Source: Flavobacterium sp. HBTb2-11-1
GTDB taxonomy: Bacteria; Bacteroidota; Bacteroidia; Flavobacteriales; Flavobacteriaceae
Direction: 5' to 3'
Length of the DNA: 64,000 bases
Assembly (NCBI RefSeq): GCF_009826975.1
Contig: NZ_WUMO01000010.1
Location: 62,001 to 126,000, forward strand
Positions within the stretch are counted from its first letter, which is position 1. The number at the start of each line of letters is the position of its first letter. Shown here piece by piece: positions 44,972 through 53,925 of the stretch. The notes beneath the pieces are model-generated. The model was not told the origin of the DNA and made no database searches. It saw nothing but the letters and a program-made list of their open reading frames with translations. A program made the translations under genes and the position numbers.

Positions 44972-46780
44972 ATGAAAAGAAAAAGCATCCTTTTTTTAGC
45001 CTTGTTTTCCCTTTTTGCTGTAAATGCGCAATGGAAACCGCAAGGAGATAAAATCAAAACTAAATGGGCAGAGCAGGTTGATCCGAAGAAAACTTTACCC
45101 GAATATCCCCGTCCGATTATGGAGCGCGGCCAATGGAAAAATCTGAATGGTTTGTGGAATTATAGCATTCAGGAATTCGGAAAAGCCGCGCCTTCAAAAT
45201 ATGACGGGCAGATTCTGGTTCCGTTTGCGGCTGAATCGAGTTTATCAGGCGTGATGAAAGAAGTTGGTGCTAAAAATGAACTTTGGTACGAAACTCAATT
45301 TTCGATTGAATCGGGCTGGAATGGAAAAAACATTCTCTTGCATTTCGGAGCTGTTGATTGGAGGACAGAAGTTTTTATCAATGATGTAAAAGTCGGTTCG
45401 CATACGGGAGGATATACGCCATTTTCATTTGACATTACGCCTTTTATTCAAAAAGGAAAAAGCCAAAAGCTGGTTGTAAAAGTTTGGGATCCATCCAATG
45501 ATGGCCCTCAACCAAGAGGAAAACAAGTCAAGAATCCGGAAGGAATCTGGTATACACCCGTTACCGGAATCTGGCAGACGGTTTGGATTGAGCCTGTAAA
45601 TGCTAAAAACATCTCAGCATTAAAAACAACGCCAAATATTGATCAAAATACAATCAGCATAAAAGCTGAGGTAAATGGAGCAGAAAAAGGCGATTTGGTA
45701 GAAGTTTCTGTTTTTGATAACGGAAAAGAAATTGCAAAAGAAAAAGCCGTAATTGGAGAAAGTAATGATATTGTATTGATTGCGCCAAAATTGTGGTCAC
45801 CTGAAAGTCCGTTTTTATATCAGACTAAAATTCGCTTAATCAGCAAAACTAAAGTAGTTGATGAGGTGAAAAGCTACTTTGCGATGCGAAAAATTTCATC
45901 AAAACGTGATGAAAACGGAATAATGAGAATGCAGCTGAACAACAAAGATTATTTCCAATTTGGACCTTTAGACCAAGGCTGGTGGCCAGACGGATTGTAT
46001 ACAGCGCCAACAGATGAAGCTTTGAAATATGATATTGTTAAAACCAAAGAATTAGGATTTAATATGATTCGTAAACACGTAAAAGTAGAGCCAGAGCGTT
46101 GGTATACGCATTGCGATCAGTTAGGAATTCTGGTTTGGCAAGATATGCCAAGCGGAGACGATCAGCCGATTTGGCAAAACAGAAAGTATTTTGAAGGAAC
46201 AGAATTACAGCGTTCGGCAAAATCGGAAGAAATCTACAGAAAAGAATGGAGAGAGATTATGGATCATTTGTATTCTTATCCAAGTATTGTCGTTTGGGTT
46301 CCGTTTAACGAAGCATGGGGACAATTTAAAACCGTTGAAATTACCGAATGGACAAAAAATCACGATTCAACGCGTTTAATTAATTCTGCAAGCGGTGGAA
46401 ATCACTTTCAAACTGGGGATATTTTGGATTTGCATAATTATCCAGGGCCAGAAATGTATTTGTATGATGCGAGAAGAGTTACAGTCTTAGGAGAGTATGG
46501 CGGAATCGGACTTCCACTAGAAGGACATCTTTGGAGAGCAAATGACAACTGGGGTTACATCAAATTTAAAAATGAGGCAGAAGTTACCGCCGAATATAAA
46601 AAGTACGCGGAAATGCTTCGAAAATACGTTAAAACGGGATTCTCGGCTGCAGTCTATACTCAAACAACAGATGTTGAAGGCGAAGTAAACGGTTTTATGA
46701 CCTACGACAGAAAAGTGGATAAAATGGATTTTAAAGTGGTGAATAAGATTAATACGGAGGTTATCAATGCTTTGAATTAG
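44972..46780 (+). CDS. Glycoside hydrolase family 2 enzyme (beta-galactosidase-like)
   Basis: 602 residues, signal peptide ending FAVNAQ. Domains: jelly-roll sugar-binding domain (about 35-205; GQWKNLNGLWNYSI, GAVDWRTEVFINDVKVGSHTGGYTPF), Ig-like domain (about 206-305), TIM barrel (about 310-600). The acid/base Glu is in VVWVPFNEAWGQ (about 446) and the nucleophile Glu in VLGEYGGIGLP (about 508). GH2 members cleave beta-galactosides, mannosides, glucuronides or arabinosides; this compact form is common in Bacteroidota PULs. It is probably periplasmic and trims imported oligosaccharides. Confidence 0.9.
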   Translation: MKRKSILFLALFSLFAVNAQWKPQGDKIKTKWAEQVDPKKTLPEYPRPIMERGQWKNLNGLWNYSIQEFGKAAPSKYDGQILVPFAAESSLSGVMKEVGAKNELWYETQFSIESGWNGKNILLHFGAVDWRTEVFINDVKVGSHTGGYTPFSFDITPFIQKGKSQKLVVKVWDPSNDGPQPRGKQVKNPEGIWYTPVTGIWQTVWIEPVNAKNISALKTTPNIDQNTISIKAEVNGAEKGDLVEVSVFDNGKEIAKEKAVIGESNDIVLIAPKLWSPESPFLYQTKIRLISKTKVVDEVKSYFAMRKISSKRDENGIMRMQLNNKDYFQFGPLDQGWWPDGLYTAPTDEALKYDIVKTKELGFNMIRKHVKVEPERWYTHCDQLGILVWQDMPSGDDQPIWQNRKYFEGTELQRSAKSEEIYRKEWREIMDHLYSYPSIVVWVPFNEAWGQFKTVEITEWTKNHDSTRLINSASGGNHFQTGDILDLHNYPGPEMYLYDARRVTVLGEYGGIGLPLEGHLWRANDNWGYIKFKNEAEVTAEYKKYAEMLRKYVKTGFSAAVYTQTTDVEGEVNGFMTYDRKVDKMDFKVVNKINTEVINALN

Positions 46781-46798
46781 AGTTAATTTTATTTCTCC

Positions 46799-46860
46799 CG
46801 CAGATTTGGCAGATTACGCTGATAAAAAATAACTGCAAAATCTGCGAAATCTGAGACAAA
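46799..46860. repeat. GCAGATTTGGCAGATT-type repeat between GH2 and GH43
   Basis: Imperfect inverted arrangement of CGCAGATTTGGCAGATTA and AAATCTGCGAAATCTG words, the same family as at 33-81, 18369-18405 and 28513-28564. Confidence 0.5.
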
Positions 46861-46887
46861 ATTCAAAAGACTAACAAAAAACTAAAA

Positions 46888-47910
46888 ATGAAAAAATATT
46901 TAATCCTTCTACTTTTCACGATAATAAGTTTTGCACAGCAGAAAACATTTACTAATCCAATTCTTCCATCGGGGGCAGATCCTTATAGCACGTATTACAA
47001 AGGCTATTATTACTACACGAACACACTTGGAAACAAATTGGTTTTGTGGAAAACAAAAGATCTTTCAGATATTAAAAATGCAGAAAGCAAAGTTATTTGG
47101 ACACCGCCAAAAGGAACTGATTATTCAGCAGAAATCTGGGCGCCAGAGTTTCATATCATCAACGGGAAATGGTATTGCTATTTCGCTGCAGATAATGGAG
47201 ATAACAACAATCACAGGATGTATGTTTTAGAAAATAAATCTTCAGATCCGTTTAAAGGGAATTTCCAATTTAAAGGCAAAATCGCTGCAAAAACCGATAA
47301 ATGGGCCATTGACGGAAATGTATTCGAATATAAAAAACAGCTGTACATGATTTGGGCTGGCTGGGAAGGCGACAAAAACGGTCAGCAGAACATTTACATT
47401 GCTAAAATGAAAAATCCGCTTGAAATTGATGGTGATCGCGTTATGATTTCTGCGCCAACAAATGATTGGGAGACACATGGTACTTTGCACGATGATGTGA
47501 ATCCGCCACAGGTCAATGTAAACGAAGGCCCGCAGTTTTTAGAAAAAAACGGCAAAATTTTTATTGTGTTTTCTGCCAGCGGCTGTTGGACTGATTTCTA
47601 TGCTTTAGGATTGCTGACTTTCAATGGCGGAGATAATTTGCTGGATCCTTCAGCTTGGAAAAAATCTCCTGAACCCATTTTCAAACAATCAGAAAAAAAT
47701 AAAGTTTACGCGCCAGGACATAATTCGTTCTTTAAATCTCCCGACGGAAAAGAAGATTGGATTTTATATCACGCTAATTCCAATCCAGGCGAAGGTTGCG
47801 GCAATAAAAGATCGCCAAGAATGCAGAAAATTGATTGGGATTCCAACGGATTTCCAGTTTTAGGTGAGCCAATTAGTGAAGGAGTGCCATTGGCTATTCC
47901 ATCGAAATAA
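46888..47910 (+). CDS. Glycoside hydrolase family 43 (arabinofuranosidase-like)
   Basis: 340 residues with a signal peptide (YLILLLFTIISFAQQ). Five-bladed propeller with the three GH43 acids: Asp in SGADPYSTYYKGYYYY (about 31), Asp in WAIDGNVFEYK (about 141) and Glu in NEGPQFLEKNGK (about 212). WAPEFHIINGKWYCYFAADNG is typical of the exo-acting alpha-L-arabinofuranosidase groups, and GHNSFFKSPDGKEDWILYHAN closes the propeller. It likely removes arabinose (or xylose) side groups. It is the fourth enzyme of the PUL. Confidence 0.9.
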   Translation: MKKYLILLLFTIISFAQQKTFTNPILPSGADPYSTYYKGYYYYTNTLGNKLVLWKTKDLSDIKNAESKVIWTPPKGTDYSAEIWAPEFHIINGKWYCYFAADNGDNNNHRMYVLENKSSDPFKGNFQFKGKIAAKTDKWAIDGNVFEYKKQLYMIWAGWEGDKNGQQNIYIAKMKNPLEIDGDRVMISAPTNDWETHGTLHDDVNPPQVNVNEGPQFLEKNGKIFIVFSASGCWTDFYALGLLTFNGGDNLLDPSAWKKSPEPIFKQSEKNKVYAPGHNSFFKSPDGKEDWILYHANSNPGEGCGNKRSPRMQKIDWDSNGFPVLGEPISEGVPLAIPSK

Positions 47911-47925
47911 AAAAATAATCGGAGG

Positions 47926-47953
47926 ATGAGATTGCTTCGTTCCTCGCAATGAC
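47926..47953. repeat. Dispersed palindromic word ATTGCTTCGTTCCTCGCAATGA
   Basis: The word ATTGC...GCAAT with inner CTTCGTTCCTCG is a short dispersed repeat seen in many Bacteroidota intergenic regions. It ends seven bases before the mutarotase ATG and so forms the whole leader of that gene. Confidence 0.55.
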
Positions 47954-47959
47954 ATAAAA

Positions 47960-49135
47960 ATGAAAAATATTCAAATTGCTGCAGTTTTGTTGCTTGTGCT
48001 TTTTCAATTCAATTGTAAAGACAGCAAAAAAGAAAATACAGTTTCAAAAGATAAGCCTGAAATAGCTTCAGATTCTATAAAAACGGTTTTAGAAACTAAA
48101 AACTTTGATACTATCATTGATGGTAAAAAAGTCGGTTTGTATTGGATAGAAAACAAAGATGTGAAAGCTGCTTTTACCAACTATGGCGGGCGATTGATAG
48201 GTTTGTGGGTTAAGGATAAAAACGGAAAATCAACCGATGTTGTAGTCGGAATGAATAGCGTAAAAGGTTTTAAAAACTCAACAGAACCTTACTTTGGCGC
48301 TACAATTGGAAGAGTAGGCAACAGAGTTGCATTAGGCAAGTTTACGCTTGAAGGAAAGCCATATCAAATTCCGCTAAACAATGGGAAAAATGCTTTGCAC
48401 GGTGGTGCAAAAGGGTTTCAGGACGTTGTTTGGAATGCTGAAAAGACTAATGAGAAGAGTTTGGTATTTACTTATGTTTCGGCAGATGGAGAACAAGGTT
48501 TTCCTGGAAATTTAAATGTAAAAGTAACTTATTCTATTACAGATGATAATGCAGTTAGAATGGAATATGAAGCAACTACAGATAAAACTACAATTGTAAA
48601 CTTAACGAATCACGCTTTTTTTAATTTGAATGGAGAGGGAAGCGGCACGATTTTAAATCACGAATTGCAGATTTACGGAGATAAATTTACACCAGTTGAT
48701 GAAGGTTTGATTCCGACCGGAGAATTAAAATCAGTTAAGAATACGCCATTTGATTTTACTTCAAAACATACCATTGGAGAAAGAATTGAAAATAAAGAGG
48801 AACAGCTGAAATTTGGAAAAGGCTATGATCACAATTATGTGTTGAATACCGATAAAAAAGATGGTTTTGTTCATGCCGCAACGATAAAAGGAAATATCTC
48901 AGGTATTACTTTAGATATATTTACAGAAGAGCCTGGATTACAATTTTATAGCGGAAACTTTATGCAAAGTAAAAACACCTTTAAATCAGGCGCTAAAGAC
49001 GATTTTAGAACGGCTTTTGCTTTAGAAACCCAGCATTTTCCAGATGCTCCAAATCAGCCAAAATTCCCTCAGATAACGTTAAAAGCAGGAGAGAAGTACC
49101 ATACCGTTTCTTTGTATAAATTTTCGGCTAAATAG
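47960..49135 (+). CDS. Lipoprotein galactose mutarotase (aldose 1-epimerase)
   Basis: 391 residues. A lipoprotein signal (LLLVLFQFNC) and a short linker are followed by the galactose mutarotase beta-sandwich. Active-site residues in the GalM pattern are the His in GKNALHGG (about 146), the His in VNLTNHAFFNLNG (about 218), the Asp in GYDHNYVL and the Glu base in FALETQHFPDAPNQP (about 356). It speeds interconversion of alpha and beta anomers of galactose, glucose or other aldoses. Its presence suggests that a free aldose, plausibly galactose or arabinose, is the PUL's end product. Confidence 0.93.
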   Translation: MKNIQIAAVLLLVLFQFNCKDSKKENTVSKDKPEIASDSIKTVLETKNFDTIIDGKKVGLYWIENKDVKAAFTNYGGRLIGLWVKDKNGKSTDVVVGMNSVKGFKNSTEPYFGATIGRVGNRVALGKFTLEGKPYQIPLNNGKNALHGGAKGFQDVVWNAEKTNEKSLVFTYVSADGEQGFPGNLNVKVTYSITDDNAVRMEYEATTDKTTIVNLTNHAFFNLNGEGSGTILNHELQIYGDKFTPVDEGLIPTGELKSVKNTPFDFTSKHTIGERIENKEEQLKFGKGYDHNYVLNTDKKDGFVHAATIKGNISGITLDIFTEEPGLQFYSGNFMQSKNTFKSGAKDDFRTAFALETQHFPDAPNQPKFPQITLKAGEKYHTVSLYKFSAK

Positions 49136-49141
49136 TAATGA

Positions 49142-49169
49142 GTTTTGAGTTGGAAATTAGGAGTTGGAA
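49142..49169. repeat. Heptad-phased repeat (site G)
   Basis: Four 7-bp units (GTTTTGA, GTTGGAA, ATTAGGA, GTTGGAA) begin six bases after the mutarotase stop. Confidence 0.7.
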
Positions 49170-49332
49170 AACGTTATGGGAAAGACTTTTTTTTGAAAAA
49201 TAAAAAAGGAGTTTTTTGAAGCTCAATGACGAATTTTTAACAAAATTTGTATCATAGAGGTTTTCTATAATAATGTTTTAACTATTTGATTTTTAGTTTT
49301 TAAATTGGATTAATTAAATAAAAAGTTTAATA

Positions 49333-50313
49333 ATGAAAATAAAAAAATATTTTAGCCTATTAAGTCTATTTTGTGTCTTTATTTGCTGTTCTCAAGAGAA
49401 AGAAACCGCGAAAAAAACGCTTTCAAAAGAGAAACCGATCTTGTTGGCAGATCCAACCATTTTTTATGAAAATGGAGTTTATTATCTGTACGGAACAACG
49501 ACGGGAGATTTTCCTAATGGAGAAGGTTTTCAGGTGTACACTTCTTCCGATTTAAAAAAATGGAATGGTCCGTCTGGTGCGCAAAATGGTTTAGCATTAA
49601 AAAAAGGAGATGCTTACGGAACCAAAGGTTTTTGGGCGCCACAGGTTTTTAAATACAATAATAAATTTTATATGATTTATACCGCCGATGAGAATATTGC
49701 CATCGCCAGCAGTGAAAATCCGATCGGGCCATTTAGAAGCGATTCTAAAGCTCCAATGTTTAATTTGGGTAAACAGATCGATCCTTTCTTTTTTGTTGAT
49801 CAGGATGGCAAAAAATACCTTTATCACGTGCGTTTGACTAACGGCAACCGAATTTTTGTGGCAGAATTGAAAGATGATTTGTCTGGAATTAAAGAAGAAA
49901 CGCTTAAAGAATGTATTTCTGGCGTCCTTCCTTGGGAAAATACTCAAAATGTTTCTTGGCCAGTTACAGAAGGGCCAACTGTCTTAAAACATAATGATTT
50001 GTATTATTTGATTTATTCTGCCAACGATTTTAGAAATCCAGATTATGCAGTGGGGTATGCAACCGCAAAAAGTCCGTTTGGACCTTGGGAAAAAGCGACA
50101 GATAGTCCGATCATTAGTAAAAAAAATGTTGGAATTAATGGAGTTGGCCACGGCGATGTTTTCTATGATAAAAACGGAAAAATGAAATATGTGCTACATT
50201 CTCACTTCAGCAATAGCGGAGTTTCGCCACGAAAAGCGGCAATTATTGATATTAATTTTGAAGGAAATAAAATCAAAGCAAACGCTAAAAGTTTTGTTTT
50301 ACTGGAAGAATAA
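49333..50313 (+). CDS. Lipoprotein glycoside hydrolase family 43
   Basis: 326 residues. Lipoprotein-type signal (FSLLSLFCVFICC) and a charged linker, then a single five-bladed propeller. The catalytic acids are Asp in LLADPTIFYENGVYYLYG (about 40), Asp in KQIDPFFFVDQDGKKYLY (about 149) and Glu in PVTEGPTVLKHNDLYYLIYS (about 213). It is shorter than GH43 enzymes with an extra C-terminal sandwich. Possible activities are beta-xylosidase, alpha-arabinofuranosidase or exo-beta-1,3-galactanase. It is the last enzyme of the PUL and is followed by a strong terminator. Confidence 0.9.
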   Translation: MKIKKYFSLLSLFCVFICCSQEKETAKKTLSKEKPILLADPTIFYENGVYYLYGTTTGDFPNGEGFQVYTSSDLKKWNGPSGAQNGLALKKGDAYGTKGFWAPQVFKYNNKFYMIYTADENIAIASSENPIGPFRSDSKAPMFNLGKQIDPFFFVDQDGKKYLYHVRLTNGNRIFVAELKDDLSGIKEETLKECISGVLPWENTQNVSWPVTEGPTVLKHNDLYYLIYSANDFRNPDYAVGYATAKSPFGPWEKATDSPIISKKNVGINGVGHGDVFYDKNGKMKYVLHSHFSNSGVSPRKAAIIDINFEGNKIKANAKSFVLLEE

Positions 50314-50340
50314 AACCTTGATTTTAGAGTTGATAACGGG

Positions 50341-50368
50341 AAAAGAGATGCTTGGCGTCTCTTTTTTT
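50341..50368 (+). terminator. Terminator at the end of the PUL
   Basis: AAAAGAGATGC pairs with GCGTCTCTTTT around a tiny loop, followed by eight T. It lies 27 bases past the GH43 stop. Confidence 0.85.
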
Positions 50369-50466
50369 TGTTTCATAGAAGAAGAAACTGCAAGTGTTGC
50401 TGGAGATATAATTTAAAACGTTGCTTATTTCATATCAGATTCGTACATTGTTGAAAATTACAAATC

Positions 50467-50880
50467 ATGACTAAAAAAATAGAAGACTTAATTCCGCATC
50501 GTGCCCCATTTCTTTTTGTGGATGAAATTATTTCTTACACAACAGACACAATCATTGGTTTAAAGACGTTTACAGATAAAGATGCCTGGCTTCAGGGTAG
50601 TTTTACGGACTTTAATTTTGTTCCAGGAACGATTTTAATTGAGGCGATGGCGCAGTGTGGAGGTGCAGGGATAAAGCTTTTAGGAATCGCAGATGGCGTT
50701 TTTGGCTTGGTGAGTTTGGATAATGTTGAGTTTTTTGGAGGTGTTGAGTTTAATAAACTCGTTAAATTTGTGGTAAAAAACATTCGTACGAGCGAAAAAA
50801 TCATAAAACAATCGGGCGAAGCTTTTGATGAAGATAAATTGATTATGAAAGGCGAGTGGATGTGTGTGAAGCTTCAGTGA
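50467..50880 (+). CDS. FabZ-fold (hot-dog) protein lacking the catalytic His
   Basis: A 137-residue hot-dog protein resembling 3-hydroxyacyl-ACP dehydratase: IPHRAPFLFVDEI at the N-terminus and FVPGTILIEAMAQCGG with the catalytic Glu 59. In FabZ the catalytic His lies in GHFPxxP, 14 residues before that Glu. Here the stretch is QGSFTDFNFVPG and the His is replaced by Ser 45. It is therefore probably not a standard dehydratase. It may be a thioesterase, an ACP-binding partner, or a pigment-pathway (flexirubin-like) component. It is a single gene with no fatty-acid or ACP gene nearby. Confidence 0.85.
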   Translation: MTKKIEDLIPHRAPFLFVDEIISYTTDTIIGLKTFTDKDAWLQGSFTDFNFVPGTILIEAMAQCGGAGIKLLGIADGVFGLVSLDNVEFFGGVEFNKLVKFVVKNIRTSEKIIKQSGEAFDEDKLIMKGEWMCVKLQ

Positions 50881-50922
50881 GAGAGAGTATAGATGAAAGA
50901 GGTGAGAAGAAAGGTTTTTTTG

Positions 50923-50957
50923 TTAGATGTTAGAAGAAAGAAGAAAGAAGAAAGACT
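50923..50957. repeat. Heptad-phased repeat (site H)
   Basis: Five 7-bp units from TTAGATG through TTAGAAG to AAAGAAG and AAAGACT, in the convergent gap before the OmpA terminator. Confidence 0.75.
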
Positions 50958-50967
50958 TGTTTTAGAT

Positions 50968-51004
50968 AAAAAAAGCGTCCTTGATTATTGGACGCTTTTT
51001 TATT
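50968..51004. terminator. Bidirectional terminator between the FabZ-like and OmpA genes
   Basis: AAAAAAAGCGTCC and GGACGCTTTTTTA form a strong stem with a 9-nt loop and T-runs in both directions. It serves the converging genes on both sides. Confidence 0.85.
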
Positions 51005-51005
51005 T

Positions 51006-52934
51006 TTACATTTTTGTGATGATGAATTCACTTCGTCGATTGACTTGGTGTTGTGCTTCTGTGCACGGAACTCCATTTGAGCAATTATTGAGCAATTGGG
51101 TTTCGCCATAGCCAATTGCGCTTTCGATTCTTTCGGGAGCAACTCCTTGCGAAATAAGGTAATCTCTTGTGGCTTTTGCTCTTCGGTCAGACAATTCTAG
51201 ATTGTATCGGTCGTTGGCACGCGAGTCGGTATGCGATTCGATTTTTATTACAACGGTATTATATTGATACATTAAGAGAACTACTTTATTTAATTCTATC
51301 GCAGCATCATAGCGAATGTCTGATTTGTCTAAATCAAAGTAGATAATTCCGATTTTTATTTTTAAAAGACCATTTTCTCGAACAATCAAGGCAGGATCTA
51401 AACCAACTACAGCTTCGGTTTTTCCAGAGCTGTTTGCGGTTACAATTGCTTTAGTATTGTTGTTATAATTCTCTTTTGAGACTTCGATAGTATAAGGCGT
51501 ATTGCAATTTACATTGTTGTTAAAATCGTATTTTCCGTCGAGTTGCGATACGGTTTCGGTCACTTTTATTCCGTTGCTATTTTTTAACGTTACCATTGCA
51601 CCAGCAATTCTGTTGTTTGAGATGGCATCAAAAACATAACCGCCTATCGCTTGATTGCACGATCTTTCAAAAGAATAAATATCGTCATCGCCTTTTCCAG
51701 TTTTTCTGTTAGAACATACAAAACCTTTATTGGTTGACTCGTTAACGATATAGCCAAAATCATCTCTATTACTGTTTAATGGTGCTCCGAGATTGGCTGG
51801 CGCACCAAAAGTGCCATCTGTTAATCGGCTTTCAAATACGTCTAAACCCCCTAAGCCTAAGAATCCGTCAGAAGAAAAATAAAGTGCCTGATCGGTAATA
51901 TATGGAAACATTTCACGGCCAGTTGTATTTATTTTTTCGCCCAAATTTTTAGGTTCAGAGAACTGATTGTTGCCTAAAATATCAACTACAAAAATATCTG
52001 TAGAACCAATAGTTCCTGGCATATCTGAAACAAAATACAGTTTTTTTCCGTCTTTGCTAACCGAAGGATGTCCAACTGAATAATTGTCGCTGTTAAAGGG
52101 CAGTTCTTTTACATCTTTCCAAGAAACGGTTCCATTACTGTTTTCTGTTGCTGTTGCAGAAAAGATTTTAAGATTATTTATGCCTTTGCTATCGCGTTTC
52201 AGCTTTCCGTTATAATTATTTCGGGTGAAATAAATCGTTTTTTCGTCTGGAGAAAAGGCAATACAGGCTTCATGATATTTTGTTGTAATGTCTTTTCCAA
52301 AACGTTCTTTAAAAGTGACATTCGACTGCGTTTCGCTGATTTTTCCTAACTGCATATTGAGATAAGGTTGATCGTTCCATCCATATTTTTCAGTTTTATA
52401 ATATGAAGAATCAATTGTGGTAGAGTAAACCAAATCTCCTTTATAGAACATCGGACCAAAATCGGAATAGGCAGAATTAATATCTAGGTTTTCAAGTATA
52501 AAAGAAGGCTTTATATTTTCAATGTCTTCTAGAGTCACATTTTTAAGCGAAAAGTTCTTAGCTCTTGGATCTGTTGATTTTTGTTTTTCAGCAAAGGCTT
52601 TCATCCATTTTTTGGCCAATTCGTAATTTTGAATCCCTTGTAAGGACTGCGCATAGCGAAATAGATATTCGGCTGAAACTTCGTTAGGATAGTCTGCAAT
52701 TAGTTTTCCGTACCATTTTGATGCGCTTGACATTTTGGTATTAAAATAATAAGCGTCTCCAAGCCGTTGCAAGGTTTCTTTAGAAGCATCTCCATTGCCT
52801 ACAGAAAGCTCGTAGGATTTTGCGGCTTCCACGTAATACATCTTATCAAAAAGAGCATCGGCAGTTTTGTTTTTGGTTTGTGAATAAATCAGCTGTATAA
52901 CCAATAATGCGAGTATAGTAATTGTTCTTTTCAT
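51006..52934 (-). CDS. OmpA-family outer-membrane/peptidoglycan-linking protein of the adhesin operon
   Basis: 642 residues. Signal peptide, TPR-like helical region (about 20-140; AKSYELSVGNGDASKETLQRLGDAYYF), PD40/WD40-like propeller repeats (about 160-420; ISFSPDEKTIYFTRNN-type words), a carboxypeptidase-like domain (about 430-505), and a C-terminal OmpA domain (about 530-640; LDKSDIRYDAAIELNKVV, HTDSRANDRYNLELSDRRAKATRDYL) that binds peptidoglycan. It is the last gene of a three-gene set with PorP/SprF (12 bases away) and the giant adhesin. The set resembles the SprB-SprF-OmpA arrangement used for type IX secretion and surface anchoring. Confidence 0.93.
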   Translation of the reverse strand: MKRTITILALLVIQLIYSQTKNKTADALFDKMYYVEAAKSYELSVGNGDASKETLQRLGDAYYFNTKMSSASKWYGKLIADYPNEVSAEYLFRYAQSLQGIQNYELAKKWMKAFAEKQKSTDPRAKNFSLKNVTLEDIENIKPSFILENLDINSAYSDFGPMFYKGDLVYSTTIDSSYYKTEKYGWNDQPYLNMQLGKISETQSNVTFKERFGKDITTKYHEACIAFSPDEKTIYFTRNNYNGKLKRDSKGINNLKIFSATATENSNGTVSWKDVKELPFNSDNYSVGHPSVSKDGKKLYFVSDMPGTIGSTDIFVVDILGNNQFSEPKNLGEKINTTGREMFPYITDQALYFSSDGFLGLGGLDVFESRLTDGTFGAPANLGAPLNSNRDDFGYIVNESTNKGFVCSNRKTGKGDDDIYSFERSCNQAIGGYVFDAISNNRIAGAMVTLKNSNGIKVTETVSQLDGKYDFNNNVNCNTPYTIEVSKENYNNNTKAIVTANSSGKTEAVVGLDPALIVRENGLLKIKIGIIYFDLDKSDIRYDAAIELNKVVLLMYQYNTVVIKIESHTDSRANDRYNLELSDRRAKATRDYLISQGVAPERIESAIGYGETQLLNNCSNGVPCTEAQHQVNRRSEFIITKM

Positions 52935-52946
52935 AGACTATCCGTA

Positions 52947-53870
52947 TTAAAAGAATCTTGGTGATTTTAATCCTTTTTTGCGTGAAACGAGTTCAAAACG
53001 AAGCATGATTTCGTGTGTGCCACTATTGTAATTCTGCAGAGCCGTTGTGGTGTAATCATAGGCATAACCAGCCATAATCATTGGCGTTATCTGTATTCCG
53101 ACCAAACCGCTTACAGAGTCTGAAGTGCGATAAGAAGCTCCCAGCGTTATTGCATTGTTGAACATGAAATTTGCTGAAAAATCGGCAATAATTGGTGCGC
53201 CAGCAACGTATTTTACCAAGACGGCTGGTTTGAATTTTGTATGTGCCGAAAGATCAAAAACAATACCTCCAATAAGATATACGTGTATTCTCTGATTGAC
53301 TAGATCATCGCTGATATCATCGTAGGTATAGCGTTCACGTGTCATGAAATTCGGAATCGAAAGCCCGATATAATCTCTTTCTCCATGCCAGTATAGTCCA
53401 GCACCTACAACAGGTAAAAATTTATTGGTAATGTTTTCTCGAAATTGGGAATCAGGGTCTTTGTGGCTTCCTTTAGACCAGTCAATATTAATAACACGCC
53501 CGCCGCCTTTTAATCCGAATGAGAGCTTATGTGTTTCACCAGATTTGATGGTATAAGAGAAGTTAGCATCTAAATACTGCTCTTCTGTAGGTCCGATTTC
53601 TTCATTTATAATTGAGATTCCAAGACCGACATTTTTTCCGAGTGGAGTGTCTAATGAAAAACTTTGAGTATCTGGAGCGCCTTCAATACCAACCCACTGC
53701 GTTCTTAAAAGACCAGTTATGGTTAAATGTCCAAGAGATCCAGCATAAGCTGAGTTTACGGTCATTGTATTATACATATATTGAGTGTATTGCGGGTCCT
53801 GTTGTGCAAAGGCTCCATATACCGAGAATAGAGTTATTATCGCGAAAACCTTTTTTATATTTTTAATCAT
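52947..53870 (-). CDS. PorP/SprF family type IX secretion-associated outer-membrane protein
   Basis: 307 residues from ATG 53870 (MIKNIKKVFAIITLFSVYGAFA, a normal signal peptide ending before QQDPQYTQYMYN). The opening QDPQYTQYMYNTMTVNSAYAG is the family hallmark, followed by a barrel-like series including LGISIINEEIGPTEEQYLDANFSY and IMAGYAYDYTTTALQNYNSGTHEIMLRF. SprF proteins are needed for secretion or surface display of partner proteins with type B C-terminal domains. The partner is the giant adhesin encoded 55 bases upstream. Confidence 0.94.
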   Translation of the reverse strand: MIKNIKKVFAIITLFSVYGAFAQQDPQYTQYMYNTMTVNSAYAGSLGHLTITGLLRTQWVGIEGAPDTQSFSLDTPLGKNVGLGISIINEEIGPTEEQYLDANFSYTIKSGETHKLSFGLKGGGRVINIDWSKGSHKDPDSQFRENITNKFLPVVGAGLYWHGERDYIGLSIPNFMTRERYTYDDISDDLVNQRIHVYLIGGIVFDLSAHTKFKPAVLVKYVAGAPIIADFSANFMFNNAITLGASYRTSDSVSGLVGIQITPMIMAGYAYDYTTTALQNYNSGTHEIMLRFELVSRKKGLKSPRFF

Positions 53871-53925
53871 AGCCAATTCTATTTTGATTAATCCTATTCT
53901 TAAACTTGTCATTTTCTGGATGGCT

